Part shown: positions 56,701 through 64,000 of the stretch, one piece after another
Layout: each line of letters begins with the position of its first letter
How positions within the stretch are numbered: position 1 is the stretch's first letter
Assembly: GCA_004764695.1 (NCBI GenBank)
Contig: CM015708.1
Span: 186,001-250,000 of the forward strand
Origin: Schizochytrium sp. TIO01
Lineage: Eukaryota > Sar > Bigyra > Thraustochytrida > Thraustochytriidae
DNA length: 64,000 bases
Direction: 5' to 3'
Program-made: the position numbers and the translations under genes
Notes under the pieces: generated by a model
Told to the model about the DNA's origin: nothing
Database searches by the model: none
What the model saw: only the letters and a program-made list of their open reading frames with translations

Positions 56701-56907
56701 GAGCTTACCAAGAACTTTTGTATCTGGTACATTCATCATCTTTTTCGCGATACTAGGATTAAATATATACTCAAAAACAAGCTGTGCATGCTTGGCTTCG
56801 AGACAGTGCTCTAATTCTGCCTGAACGACATCCTGAACGATTTTAGGCACTATGATAGATGAACCTTGCATAAGATTTGCCAACACTAATTCATCTTCTT
56901 GTGCCAT
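53731..56907 (-). CDS. Large multi-pass membrane protein (paralogue A)
   Basis: A 1058-residue protein beginning at the first ATG (56907). The N-terminal ~100 residues (VPKIVQDVVQAELEHCL, then FNPSIAKKMM) match those of the gene at 57065. A ~170-residue basic, Ser/Arg-rich linker and a coiled-coil-like region (about 280-360) follow. Membrane helices lie at about residues 392-410, 499-519, 534-556, 652-681 and perhaps 710-726, and a soluble C-terminal domain of ~320 residues completes it. There is no N-terminal signal peptide, so the N-terminal third is probably cytoplasmic. No family was recognised. Two adjacent copies of such a large protein suggest a structural membrane component of the virion or of a viral replication compartment. 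Confidence 0.8.
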   Translation of the reverse strand: MAQEDELVLANLMQGSSIIVPKIVQDVVQAELEHCLEAKHAQLVFEYIFNPSIAKKMMNVPDTKVLGKLLSLGHIAGHEYDHLIEELEQLVVSNNANNSNMQVSMSGSRLKIKKHQTTNKVVSTSAKAKAQRTRSKSPNKSRSRNNSADHPHNQPISLLNTLNKFDDTPNSSISAADFYYSLIDTHNVNASMTLNKASNSSISAATSYNSHNKKQNRDASMTLKEESNTPGRGRSNKREPTTRRTPLRSKSKTRTLNKTGQNIETELFHKRREERLSDLLAKVEQNFGVDGLQSEYKFRIIEEIENQLKECRDYYEKLQLLHVMKKDLNQAFQTLNGKTVRNRKEEFIQVNNKLRNYSEAIHEVTNDLISQQFKYTTGASYSFKLYFRSMKHSRTVLNVAIISMAILVVALAQFQALFNDRLVYIAESRFTFLNTSVPVEQQLTRYKISGQPSQLYADNLVPSFIYGIAQSRYSYYYSFRQNDNKDNLHFHYSDQYSYQDIMSYMLLSGVTSFVLRYSASQVGNLLTKSNPAVKEYALNSLVTLGITGGVLIFLLNQYGTPEEVYTREQLDFIKSYKSELHDNTIHNTLTRVELNKIDTEIRESLSMLDYLSNVYNTYDVSNKIFLLNVTDTIFEMLYSMFGTIHYSKDKRGVVSSSFALCYFGSVVLGWGLILSVFVREILGSSQEDNFSDHPFGGVYGLDPEEYKLSRLIILKMYATSLSYIAYISRMLISGRPIPENYISLLYQTVNHGGRFLIYSFAGKHMPSGIKYLVSNWVTTIGEKLVLYELSDWITCYRYVMNSSTHLATPDKLLYKLRKLNCNDPLYEIGSTIAACTREVFLRDDRTSLISYENTQIDSKSWPYLWRLYMVILVGVDEVLKILTLSTESSRPCETQLESVLRMYSILQSSSSLEGSSKNINQMKYQLVDSLNELYILLSGTHSSNEKSLEGKFDNFLRTIQIKSHSKLTIAEQIELSLPKYLDATRIKSNINVFIHRLIANDSDYDNIRKKLHSITRKALANNLLSDDGEKDDGMALYVFNGTANDRDEKIAKIYRILN

Positions 56908-57064
56908 TTTTTTTAAAACCAAATAAACAAATCCTGGTCTCTATGTTCCTATAATAAATTAGAACGATACTATTATGTTACAAGTGTATAAAATTTGATT
57001 TGTACGTATATGAGATCTTCACGTACTTTTCGAACTATGTTGAATTAAGTTATATGTATTTATA

Positions 57065-59974
57065 TTAATTATTATTGTTATGATCAAATTGTTGTACAAA
57101 CTCCATCACGTTGTCATGGTTTGCCGTCATCTGTCGAACAAATGGTCTACCCGATTCTTGACTGGTCAATCTCATTTTCGTAAATAACATTGCTTTAAAA
57201 ACATTTTTTTTCAAAGCATTGTTGGTGCTATGGATTTTCATCACCCGAATAACACTATCTGCAACATTTTTAAAACCAATAACACGTTGTATTTCTTCTA
57301 TATTATTAGAACCAGGAGTGTCATTGTTAAGCGTCGAGAAAATATATTCTCTAATGCTATTATTAATTGTCTCATATTCGTCGGATACAAGCTTAAATAC
57401 ATTTTTGTTCTTGATCCAAGTGTTATACAACTCATAGAACCTATTTACTACCTGAAGCTTCAACAATCTAAGTTCATTAGAGTTGACTAAATTAATAGCA
57501 GATTTCTGAAATGACGCAAACGCTAAACAGAGATTATTAAGCAATTCCCTAGCCCATTCACTTTCAGCACAATCTTTAATCACGGTCCAAACTGAATGCG
57601 TCGAATCAGAAAGTAAATAAATAAAACTCCAAAACATTGGTTTATCCTCGTTGTCTGCGTTCTTATCGCGGGTGAGTGTTACTAGTTTTTCCATGGTCGT
57701 CGAAAAAAAAGCGTCTCTAACAAAACTGTCTACACACTGAATCATTCTTCCTGATTCTAAGTTCTTCGAAAGCTTATCATTGTGTTTGTATTCTTCTAAC
57801 ATATTGTCAATACGCTGGTTGCTACGTTCATCTTGTGACTGATAGATCGAGCAGGCGATCTTATAAATTTGATTATAAGCAACATCTGACCCAATATCAG
57901 TTATCCACTCGCGAAATAATTGGGCTACGCTCGAAAGATTCAAAGTCTGAAATTGAATGTTAAGATAGTACTTTACAATCAGTTGGAAAGATTTTAAAGC
58001 CATATCAATTAGATTTGATTTGGTAGGAGAACCCACCAAAATAGATCTGCCAAGGTAAAATATGATGGTTAACGTAGAACTATACATCTGTGTTAACATA
58101 ATTCTAGATTGCAAAAACTCCGTAGGCGTAATGTTGTTAAATGCACTAAAGGCAGAACTAGGTCCGATTCTGACCGTGCCGAGAATTTCATAGATATAAT
58201 ACTTCATGATAACACCCCACCCCATCATAAGAGACCCCATCAATGCAATCATACACCCAGAATCATGCGTCCGACCACTCTCTCGAACCTGAATAGTAGA
58301 GCGTTGAATTTCGTCAAAAATATTAAAAATAGAATAGGTGGTATGAACTAAAAAGGTAGCGACATCGCCATTAGAAATACATTGATTCTTAATGTGTTCG
58401 AATCCTTCATACACAACTGTCCTGTCTCCATATTCCATGAGTGCTTGTGTGGCCGCCTCTAAGCCATCTTTAAAGTTTTCTACCGGCTTGAACAATTCGT
58501 TCAAATAGTACTGCATCCATACTTCTGTGGCTTTGGCGCCGTCAATACTACTATCTTCGCTACTACCCAAGAAGCTAATAACAATACCGACAAGAAACCC
58601 CAGACCACTCACTAGACCTGTGACAATCTTAAAGTCAAAGGTTTTTAACACTCTAAAAAGAGGTTTAGGAAAACGTCGTAGAGTATGAAATACCATGCCC
58701 AACAATGCACACATAAGAAAATATTGCATGACTTCTTGTGTATTGATGAGATTCGGATCATGAAAATGAACATCCAGAAAATCACGTTCAATAATCGCGT
58801 CGGTATAAGTATGAGTCTCAAAAATCTTTTTACCGACTCTACGAGATTCTCCAAGTCGTGTCACAAATGCAGGCACAAGTGATTCCATGTAAGTATATTT
58901 ACCACTCTTGTCAAAATATGCTTGCTTTAGACTTGCCAGATCTTTTGAAATGCCTGGATGTGAGCCATCGAACCTGCTCTCCGCAACAGTAATCAGATAG
59001 TCTCCTAGACTAAATTGGACCTGAATCACAGCTAATGAAATTAGCAACCCAGCCAAAGCGGCGGCACCAAGAAGCGAAACAACACCAACATACCCTCGAA
59101 TATGCATAGTATATTTTTCGAAAAGGCTTGTATCAATCATCAACAGATTTTCATTTAGAACATGTAAAGTCACGTGTAGATGTTTAATAATGGCTTGTAC
59201 CAGAGCAATATTTTTTGTAGCGTCATCACCATCATTACCATTGAAGTTTTGGAGCTCTTGTATATAATGTCCTAGAAGCTCATCTACAAAACTGACCTTG
59301 TCAGTAACTTTGGGTATATTTTCCAGCTTCTCTCGAAGATACTGTTCGAAATCATGCAGTTTCGCGTTTATATCCTGAACAGTCTGCATAGAATCATTAT
59401 TTTTAAATCTATTTGTTGCTTGCTGATTTAAAGCAATTTCACTAAAATTTCCAGGAGTTGCACTACCTCGAGGTCTAGCACGCCGAGCACTTGTTGGTGT
59501 TTTAACTTGTTTTCGAGATACCCCTGCGTATTCATCGTCAGTTTGGTTTTGCTGAGTGTTTGATTGAGATCTCGTCCTCATTCTTGTGGAACTTCCAGTT
59601 CTAGATCTTGCACGTCCAGCACTAACTTCGATACGAGACCCACAGAGTGACATTTGTTTAGTAAAGTCTAGACTGTTATGAAAAGAATCATTCTCGACGA
59701 CTTTAGGGATTTCCTTAAGCAGATTGGCATAATCTTTCTTGGCAATAAATCCAGTAGAAAGCAATTGTTTAAAGAGAGGGGAAGTTGGCATTCCCATGAT
59801 ATTCGATGCATATGTTGGGTTAAAGATAGCACTATAAATTTGTTTAGCATGCGCAGGAATAAAGATATGATTCAGCTCAGACTCTACGATATCGCGCACA
59901 ATTCCTGGGACCATCACTGCATCGCCTGGGAAAACATTAGCAAGATAATAATATTTTTCTTCTACCACACTCAT
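57065..59974 (-). CDS. Large multi-pass membrane protein (paralogue B)
   Basis: A 969-residue paralogue of the preceding protein. The shared N-terminal domain has VPGIVRDIVESELNHIF and FNPTYASNIMGMP. A basic Arg/Ser/Thr linker (RARSRTGSSTRMRTRSQS) follows. Membrane helices lie at about residues 290-318, 411-431, 445-470 and 573-596, and a ~370-residue soluble C-terminal domain ends the protein. The conservation of the N-terminal domain and of the helix pattern, despite low similarity elsewhere, implies an old duplication. Divergence from a common ancestor with separate partners is a reasonable guess. The two genes are adjacent on the same strand with ~155 bp between them. Confidence 0.8.
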   Translation of the reverse strand: MSVVEEKYYYLANVFPGDAVMVPGIVRDIVESELNHIFIPAHAKQIYSAIFNPTYASNIMGMPTSPLFKQLLSTGFIAKKDYANLLKEIPKVVENDSFHNSLDFTKQMSLCGSRIEVSAGRARSRTGSSTRMRTRSQSNTQQNQTDDEYAGVSRKQVKTPTSARRARPRGSATPGNFSEIALNQQATNRFKNNDSMQTVQDINAKLHDFEQYLREKLENIPKVTDKVSFVDELLGHYIQELQNFNGNDGDDATKNIALVQAIIKHLHVTLHVLNENLLMIDTSLFEKYTMHIRGYVGVVSLLGAAALAGLLISLAVIQVQFSLGDYLITVAESRFDGSHPGISKDLASLKQAYFDKSGKYTYMESLVPAFVTRLGESRRVGKKIFETHTYTDAIIERDFLDVHFHDPNLINTQEVMQYFLMCALLGMVFHTLRRFPKPLFRVLKTFDFKIVTGLVSGLGFLVGIVISFLGSSEDSSIDGAKATEVWMQYYLNELFKPVENFKDGLEAATQALMEYGDRTVVYEGFEHIKNQCISNGDVATFLVHTTYSIFNIFDEIQRSTIQVRESGRTHDSGCMIALMGSLMMGWGVIMKYYIYEILGTVRIGPSSAFSAFNNITPTEFLQSRIMLTQMYSSTLTIIFYLGRSILVGSPTKSNLIDMALKSFQLIVKYYLNIQFQTLNLSSVAQLFREWITDIGSDVAYNQIYKIACSIYQSQDERSNQRIDNMLEEYKHNDKLSKNLESGRMIQCVDSFVRDAFFSTTMEKLVTLTRDKNADNEDKPMFWSFIYLLSDSTHSVWTVIKDCAESEWARELLNNLCLAFASFQKSAINLVNSNELRLLKLQVVNRFYELYNTWIKNKNVFKLVSDEYETINNSIREYIFSTLNNDTPGSNNIEEIQRVIGFKNVADSVIRVMKIHSTNNALKKNVFKAMLFTKMRLTSQESGRPFVRQMTANHDNVMEFVQQFDHNNNN

Positions 59975-60306
59975 GGTTCTCCAAAGATGTTAAATCAGAA
60001 ACAATCTTAGAAATGCAAGAGTAAAAATATATCCGAGTCAATATTTTAATAGGATGAACCCACAAACTCTTTTGTGAACCTTCAAAAGCGATTTGTATTT
60101 ATATGCACCAATACGTTTACTCATTTTTATTTAAAAGCTATATTAAGCACCCCTAGTATTTTTTTTTAAACAAAAGAATAATTAAAAATATTTAATTGAC
60201 ATATATAAGGATAAACAAGTAAGATAGACTAAAGCAAAATAATAGACCTTTACAACATATAGTAAACTTTTGGTACAAATAAAACTAAGAATACGAAACA
60301 AAAATA
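59975..60306. other. AT-rich divergent promoter region, no gene
   Basis: About 330 bp between the divergent genes at 59974 and 60307. Several TATATAAG-like and poly-T or poly-A stretches occur. Only very short open frames (under 20 codons) are visible. Confidence 0.55.
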
Positions 60307-61551
60307 ATGCGTACTAGACTATGCGTATCAAGTCGCTCATTGCTAGTGTTATTGATAATTTGTTGCCAGAGTTTATATTGTTTCGCGGCTATTAAAGGTA
60401 AAATTTATGACGGCTTGCCTTTACCCGAATCTTGTATGAACACAGATCTTACGGCAACTTATAATGGTGTTAATGTACCATTAGTAAGATGTCTGGCCGA
60501 CGACCCACTGCCTCAGGTTTGTAACGTTCTGATGCCTAACTTCACCTCACTTTACGATAGTCCAGCAAAATTGGTTGTTGTTAACGCAGGCCAATGTGGT
60601 AGATACAAAACATTTGTTGACATTCCCGAATCCGAGACCGACCCGTTCAAGTTTTGTTGGGGAAAATGTCTAGAGAAGTCTCAAGCTAGTGGCTGGACAT
60701 GTCGCATGGCCCGGATCCAGTTTTTTAATATTACTGGTCGAACACCCCAATGTTATCTTGCTTCTTGTAAAGGCCAAGAAGCAAGCGATACCATAAAGAA
60801 CCACGACATGAGCATGATTGGTTCTAATACCTGGGCGTCGCATCGAACGTTTTGGGTCGATAGAATTGAGGCATGTGTTTCGACCTTAAAAACATGGGTC
60901 CCACCAACAGCAGCCCCCACAATGGCGCCTACTTATTCTGTTCTGACTGCAGCATATTTTGATCCAACACCTCAAACAGATCTGATGACATCCAACACGA
61001 ATGATGTACTATTAGAAATGAGTAAACAAACATATGACACCTGCGCAAACACATGTGTAAAAACCAAAGAATGTCAAGCAATCAATTTTTGGCCGAGCTC
61101 AGGCGACTGTACCCTGGTCAAGACGTATGATGCAACAATGACTGTACAATCTGTGGGCGGTATAATTTTTGTGCGCAACGATAATCAATTACCAGCCGAT
61201 GGTATTCCAACCAAGGAACCAACGCGTAGGCCAACTAGCGAAGGCGAAACTTGGATGCCAACAATGACTCCTACCCCTCAACCAACAAACTTACCGACCA
61301 CGCCAACTGCTGCTACTATTAATGAAACTTCTATCTCTTCATCTACGAAGACCAAATCTGTGTTGATTGTCATCCTAGTCATACTACTATTGTCTGCTTC
61401 TATGGGAGCATTTTATTATATTCGTAAGAATCATATAACGTTTACTCATAGGAAAAATAAAAAGAATAGCAAGATGCACGAACATGACAAGAAGCTCAAG
61501 GCAAGCCACCATCATAAGAAATCGCATAAAAAGACTGTTGAACCAGCGTGA
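60307..61551 (+). CDS. PAN/Apple-like type I membrane protein
   Basis: A 414-residue protein with a signal peptide (LLVLLIICCQSLYCFA, cleavage near residue 28). Two Cys-rich modules follow. The first (about residues 115-160; FCWGKCLEKSQASGWTCR, then CYLASCKG) has the same cysteine spacing as the protein at 39401. The second (about 235-275; TCANTCVKTKECQAINFW, then GDCTLVK) is a PAN-like module. APTMAPTYS- and TPTPQPTNLPTT-type linkers surround them. A membrane helix (about 350-372, SVLIVILVILLLSASMGAFY) and a highly basic cytoplasmic tail (HKKSHKK) end the protein. It is a clear member of the window's PAN-protein family, probably a surface or attachment protein. Confidence 0.78.
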   Translation: MRTRLCVSSRSLLVLLIICCQSLYCFAAIKGKIYDGLPLPESCMNTDLTATYNGVNVPLVRCLADDPLPQVCNVLMPNFTSLYDSPAKLVVVNAGQCGRYKTFVDIPESETDPFKFCWGKCLEKSQASGWTCRMARIQFFNITGRTPQCYLASCKGQEASDTIKNHDMSMIGSNTWASHRTFWVDRIEACVSTLKTWVPPTAAPTMAPTYSVLTAAYFDPTPQTDLMTSNTNDVLLEMSKQTYDTCANTCVKTKECQAINFWPSSGDCTLVKTYDATMTVQSVGGIIFVRNDNQLPADGIPTKEPTRRPTSEGETWMPTMTPTPQPTNLPTTPTAATINETSISSSTKTKSVLIVILVILLLSASMGAFYYIRKNHITFTHRKNKKNSKMHEHDKKLKASHHHKKSHKKTVEPA

Positions 61552-61888
61552 AACAAACAGTGGGACTTTATTTAAAAAATAAAATAAAAAAGTAAAATGT
61601 AAGTTTCGGTTAATTTTTCAATTAAGAGTTTTTTTTGTTTTTGTTTTTGTTGTTTTTTCCTTCTGAAATTAATGTTTAAATCGAACATTACGCATTGGTC
61701 TAGGTAAGTTCTACAGCATAAAATATAAATCACTTATACCAAGGTTTGTAATATGAACACCCCTATGAAAAATGCTTAACTTCATAAAGGAACAAGAATA
61801 TCAAGCAATTGCTAGATCGCGATGAAGCAAACCCAAATCGATAGTAAAGCCCTTTTTTTCACTTGTCAAACATATCGAGGAGGCAGTA
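61552..61888. other. Intergenic region, no gene seen
   Basis: About 335 bp with poly-T stretches and AATAAA-type signals just after the preceding stop codon. Only frames shorter than ~25 codons are present until the ATG at 61889, apart from a 36-codon frame at 61822 that ends inside the next gene. Confidence 0.5.
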
Positions 61889-64000
61889 ATGCGTGCAAGT
61901 GCCGTGCACGACTCCACCACCGTTCAAGCTGACAATGGCAATCATCACATACAAGAGAATGAGAACCAGATGGACCAGATAGATGCGTCTCAGCCGGAAA
62001 CGGCGAGCGTGACTGCAACTAACCAAGCAGCCTCCGCTACTGATCACGTTCTGGAGAATCTAAACAGTGAAGACAGATCACACGAGGACAAACAAAAAAG
62101 CGACAACTCAGAAGAAAACGCTGGAGAAGAGGACGTTGCGAACGGCTGCGTTCGATATGCTGAGATGTACGGAACAGCTTATACCAAGCCCAAGCCCCAA
62201 ACCCCAGCATCCGTTTCTCACGTGGTGCTAACCCCCCCATCGCATGAACTTCTTAAAGACAACGAACACATCTACTTGAGTGAGGAGGTGCTGAATGATA
62301 TATTATTCACACGAAATATACCTTTAATTTCACGAGCAGATGCACGCAACTTATGCGAAAATTTGAACCAAAAGAAGCAACAGCAGAACGAAGATTTGTG
62401 TCTGTTATACTTGCATGCGTTCAACGAGGCGATATTTAGCGGAACAGACAGGGGCATAGAACCAATTGGAGGAAAAGTCACCAACAATAATGCCAGAACC
62501 ATTTCCAGAAGAAGTTATAACGATGACGGACGTCTCCAGAAATCTCCGCGTGCCTTTCTGAACCAGTTACACATTAACCTGCACAAGTTGGGTCTGCTGG
62601 ACCCGTTGAATCTTCACACGGTTCGATACAAAGCAACCCAGAATTGGAGAAATAGTTGGACACTGCACCTTATCTCCAAGTTTCTGAATTCCAATCGCAT
62701 TTGTCAGTATAGACTTCCAGCGGTATTAATGTACAACATTCTGACTGTGGTTGAGTGTCGGAACTCTACCTTTATGCAGAAATCGGATATTGCAAAGCCA
62801 TACATCAAACAAATGAAAGAGGCACAAGAAGAGATGATGAGTAAGAAGCGTTCCTTTTTGCAAGAGGAAAGCAGAAATGTTTGTAGGCGCATCGAAGATG
62901 GCAATATTATATACTCAACCCCAAGGACAATGAGAAATTCGGAAGCAAGTTCAAGCATGACCGACGATGGTATACATTCCAAAGCAATCGACTTCTTGGT
63001 TGTCACTCTTTTCGAAACTATGATGCTATCCGATCAAATTGCATCCTCTATGCGTTATGGTTTTGATTTAAATCAACCTGATATCAATGCAATCACAATC
63101 GTGCAGCACTCTACCCCTCAATCTATACTTATAAATATGTACCAAGGCCTGTCCTATCTAAGCGCTGATATAACACGTCTAGCTGAATCAGGTTTCTATG
63201 CTTTGCTTGTATGCAAACACCTAAACAGGATGAAGACTTCGGTGTCAAAATTTGCGTCTGACCTAGTGTGGCGTTATCCTAGAGATACACCGCTTATGCG
63301 CCGATTCAGGACGTTCGATGCTTTGACAATCCAATCGGGCATTTCAACGTCATGGGCTAAAGACTCTGACAAAATTACTGAATTCTTGACCGAATTCAAT
63401 AGCTCTGAATTGAATGCTGATATCTTTCTTGATTTCGAATACACAAAAGGTATTGGCAATCCACAAATTCTTAAAATAGAAATGATTCGAACGCACACTG
63501 CATTGGATCATGAAGCGGTTTGGACAAACATTTTAGAAGGCGTTAGGTTGTGCATCATTTTCATCAATCGCACAAATTTGTGGAGTACTGGGCGTGTCAA
63601 CACGATGTTATTTCAGCGTGCATTCTTGCGCGCATTTTTTATTACATTGAGTCTGGCGACCTCAATGTCTGATCCGCTTGCTATAGTATTGGCAGAGAGG
63701 ATTTTATTTGAACCTAAGGCCACTCATTCAAATGCGTCGAGCAGCTCAACTTTATTACGGGCTTTCATTCTTGAAAGATGCACGAATATACGTGCTTTTA
63801 TTAAGAATTATATCAAAATCACATCACCCTCTGTTATTTTTACGCTAAAGTACACTCACGCTTTGTCGTATGACTTTAACCGCATAGTAAAAACATTTGA
63901 TACATGGTTTCAACCCAACACATGTGAAGCAAATCCAGCAAACTCGAAGGAGCATGCAGTGTCCACCATGGAATATGATCAACTCCATACTGGAACAAAT
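61889..64000 (+). CDS. Large protein, truncated by the window edge
   Basis: An uninterrupted frame from ATG 61889 to the window end, 704 codons without a stop. The first ~100 residues are polar and acidic, with a Glu/Asp/Asn-rich low-complexity head. From about residue 130 onward the sequence looks folded, with alternating hydrophobic and charged segments and no signal peptide or membrane helix. Examples are DIFLDFEYTKGIGNPQ near residue 515 and IVKTFDTWFQPN near 670. No domain was recognised, so I cannot say whether it is a capsid, packaging or replication protein. The missing C-terminus could hold the diagnostic motif. Confidence 0.8.
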   Translation, partial: MRASAVHDSTTVQADNGNHHIQENENQMDQIDASQPETASVTATNQAASATDHVLENLNSEDRSHEDKQKSDNSEENAGEEDVANGCVRYAEMYGTAYTKPKPQTPASVSHVVLTPPSHELLKDNEHIYLSEEVLNDILFTRNIPLISRADARNLCENLNQKKQQQNEDLCLLYLHAFNEAIFSGTDRGIEPIGGKVTNNNARTISRRSYNDDGRLQKSPRAFLNQLHINLHKLGLLDPLNLHTVRYKATQNWRNSWTLHLISKFLNSNRICQYRLPAVLMYNILTVVECRNSTFMQKSDIAKPYIKQMKEAQEEMMSKKRSFLQEESRNVCRRIEDGNIIYSTPRTMRNSEASSSMTDDGIHSKAIDFLVVTLFETMMLSDQIASSMRYGFDLNQPDINAITIVQHSTPQSILINMYQGLSYLSADITRLAESGFYALLVCKHLNRMKTSVSKFASDLVWRYPRDTPLMRRFRTFDALTIQSGISTSWAKDSDKITEFLTEFNSSELNADIFLDFEYTKGIGNPQILKIEMIRTHTALDHEAVWTNILEGVRLCIIFINRTNLWSTGRVNTMLFQRAFLRAFFITLSLATSMSDPLAIVLAERILFEPKATHSNASSSSTLLRAFILERCTNIRAFIKNYIKITSPSVIFTLKYTHALSYDFNRIVKTFDTWFQPNTCEANPANSKEHAVSTMEYDQLHTGTN

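Overview
The window is AT-rich and gene-dense. Its genes are uninterrupted, eukaryote-like, mostly spaced by 50-350 bp, and on both strands. It carries a viral-type information set: a TFIIB-like factor, a PRIMPOL/UL52-type primase, a SNF2 (SMARCAL1-like) helicase, a DEDDh exonuclease and a tyrosine recombinase. Alongside are many signal-peptide or membrane proteins with PTxAPT-type threonine/proline linkers, PAN/Apple-like and EGF-like modules. This best fits a large dsDNA virus, or a virus-derived episome or integrated element, of a unicellular eukaryote. The linkers and a possible heliorhodopsin-like protein hint at an algal or stramenopile-type host. No capsid, terminase/packaging ATPase, DNA polymerase or RNA polymerase gene is visible, so I cannot choose between Nucleocytoviricota, Mirusviricota and another lineage.

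Layout. 0.1-7.6 kb: a huge acidic repeat protein, a seven-helix membrane protein, an acidic zinc-ribbon protein, a RING protein and the TFIIB-like factor. 8.4-16.4 kb: an unknown protein, the exonuclease, a membrane protein, a Crypton-like tyrosine recombinase and a Myb/SANT-like protein. 16.4-22.7 kb: over 6 kb of non-coding repeats. These comprise a large inverted repeat of tandem arrays around a core of phased palindromes, then five ~455-bp repeats. 22.8-25.2 kb: an EGF protein and a protein kinase. 25.2-26.9 kb: more repeats, sharing a TGGTCAAATGG motif in the opposite orientation to the previous block. 27.0-34.7 kb: an ESCRT-III (CHMP2-like) protein, small membrane proteins, nuclear-type charged proteins and the SNF2 helicase. 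34.7-44.5 kb: large type II membrane proteins, PAN-like proteins, a second ESCRT-III protein (CHMP4/Snf7-like) and a secreted N-formylglutamate-amidohydrolase-like enzyme. 44.5-53.7 kb: unknown proteins, a second EGF protein and the primase. 53.7-60 kb: two paralogous ~1000-residue multi-pass membrane proteins. 60.3-64 kb: another PAN-like protein, and a gene that runs off the right edge.

How the parts may fit together (inference). The primase, helicase, exonuclease and TFIIB-like factor belong to replication, repair and transcription. The repeat region could be a replication origin or a maintenance/segregation locus. The ectodomain and membrane proteins look like envelope or surface components. 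The most striking pair is the two ESCRT-III homologues. The CHMP2-like one ends in a MIM1-like motif that would bind Vps4, so the element may carry its own membrane-remodelling filaments for envelopment, budding or nuclear egress.
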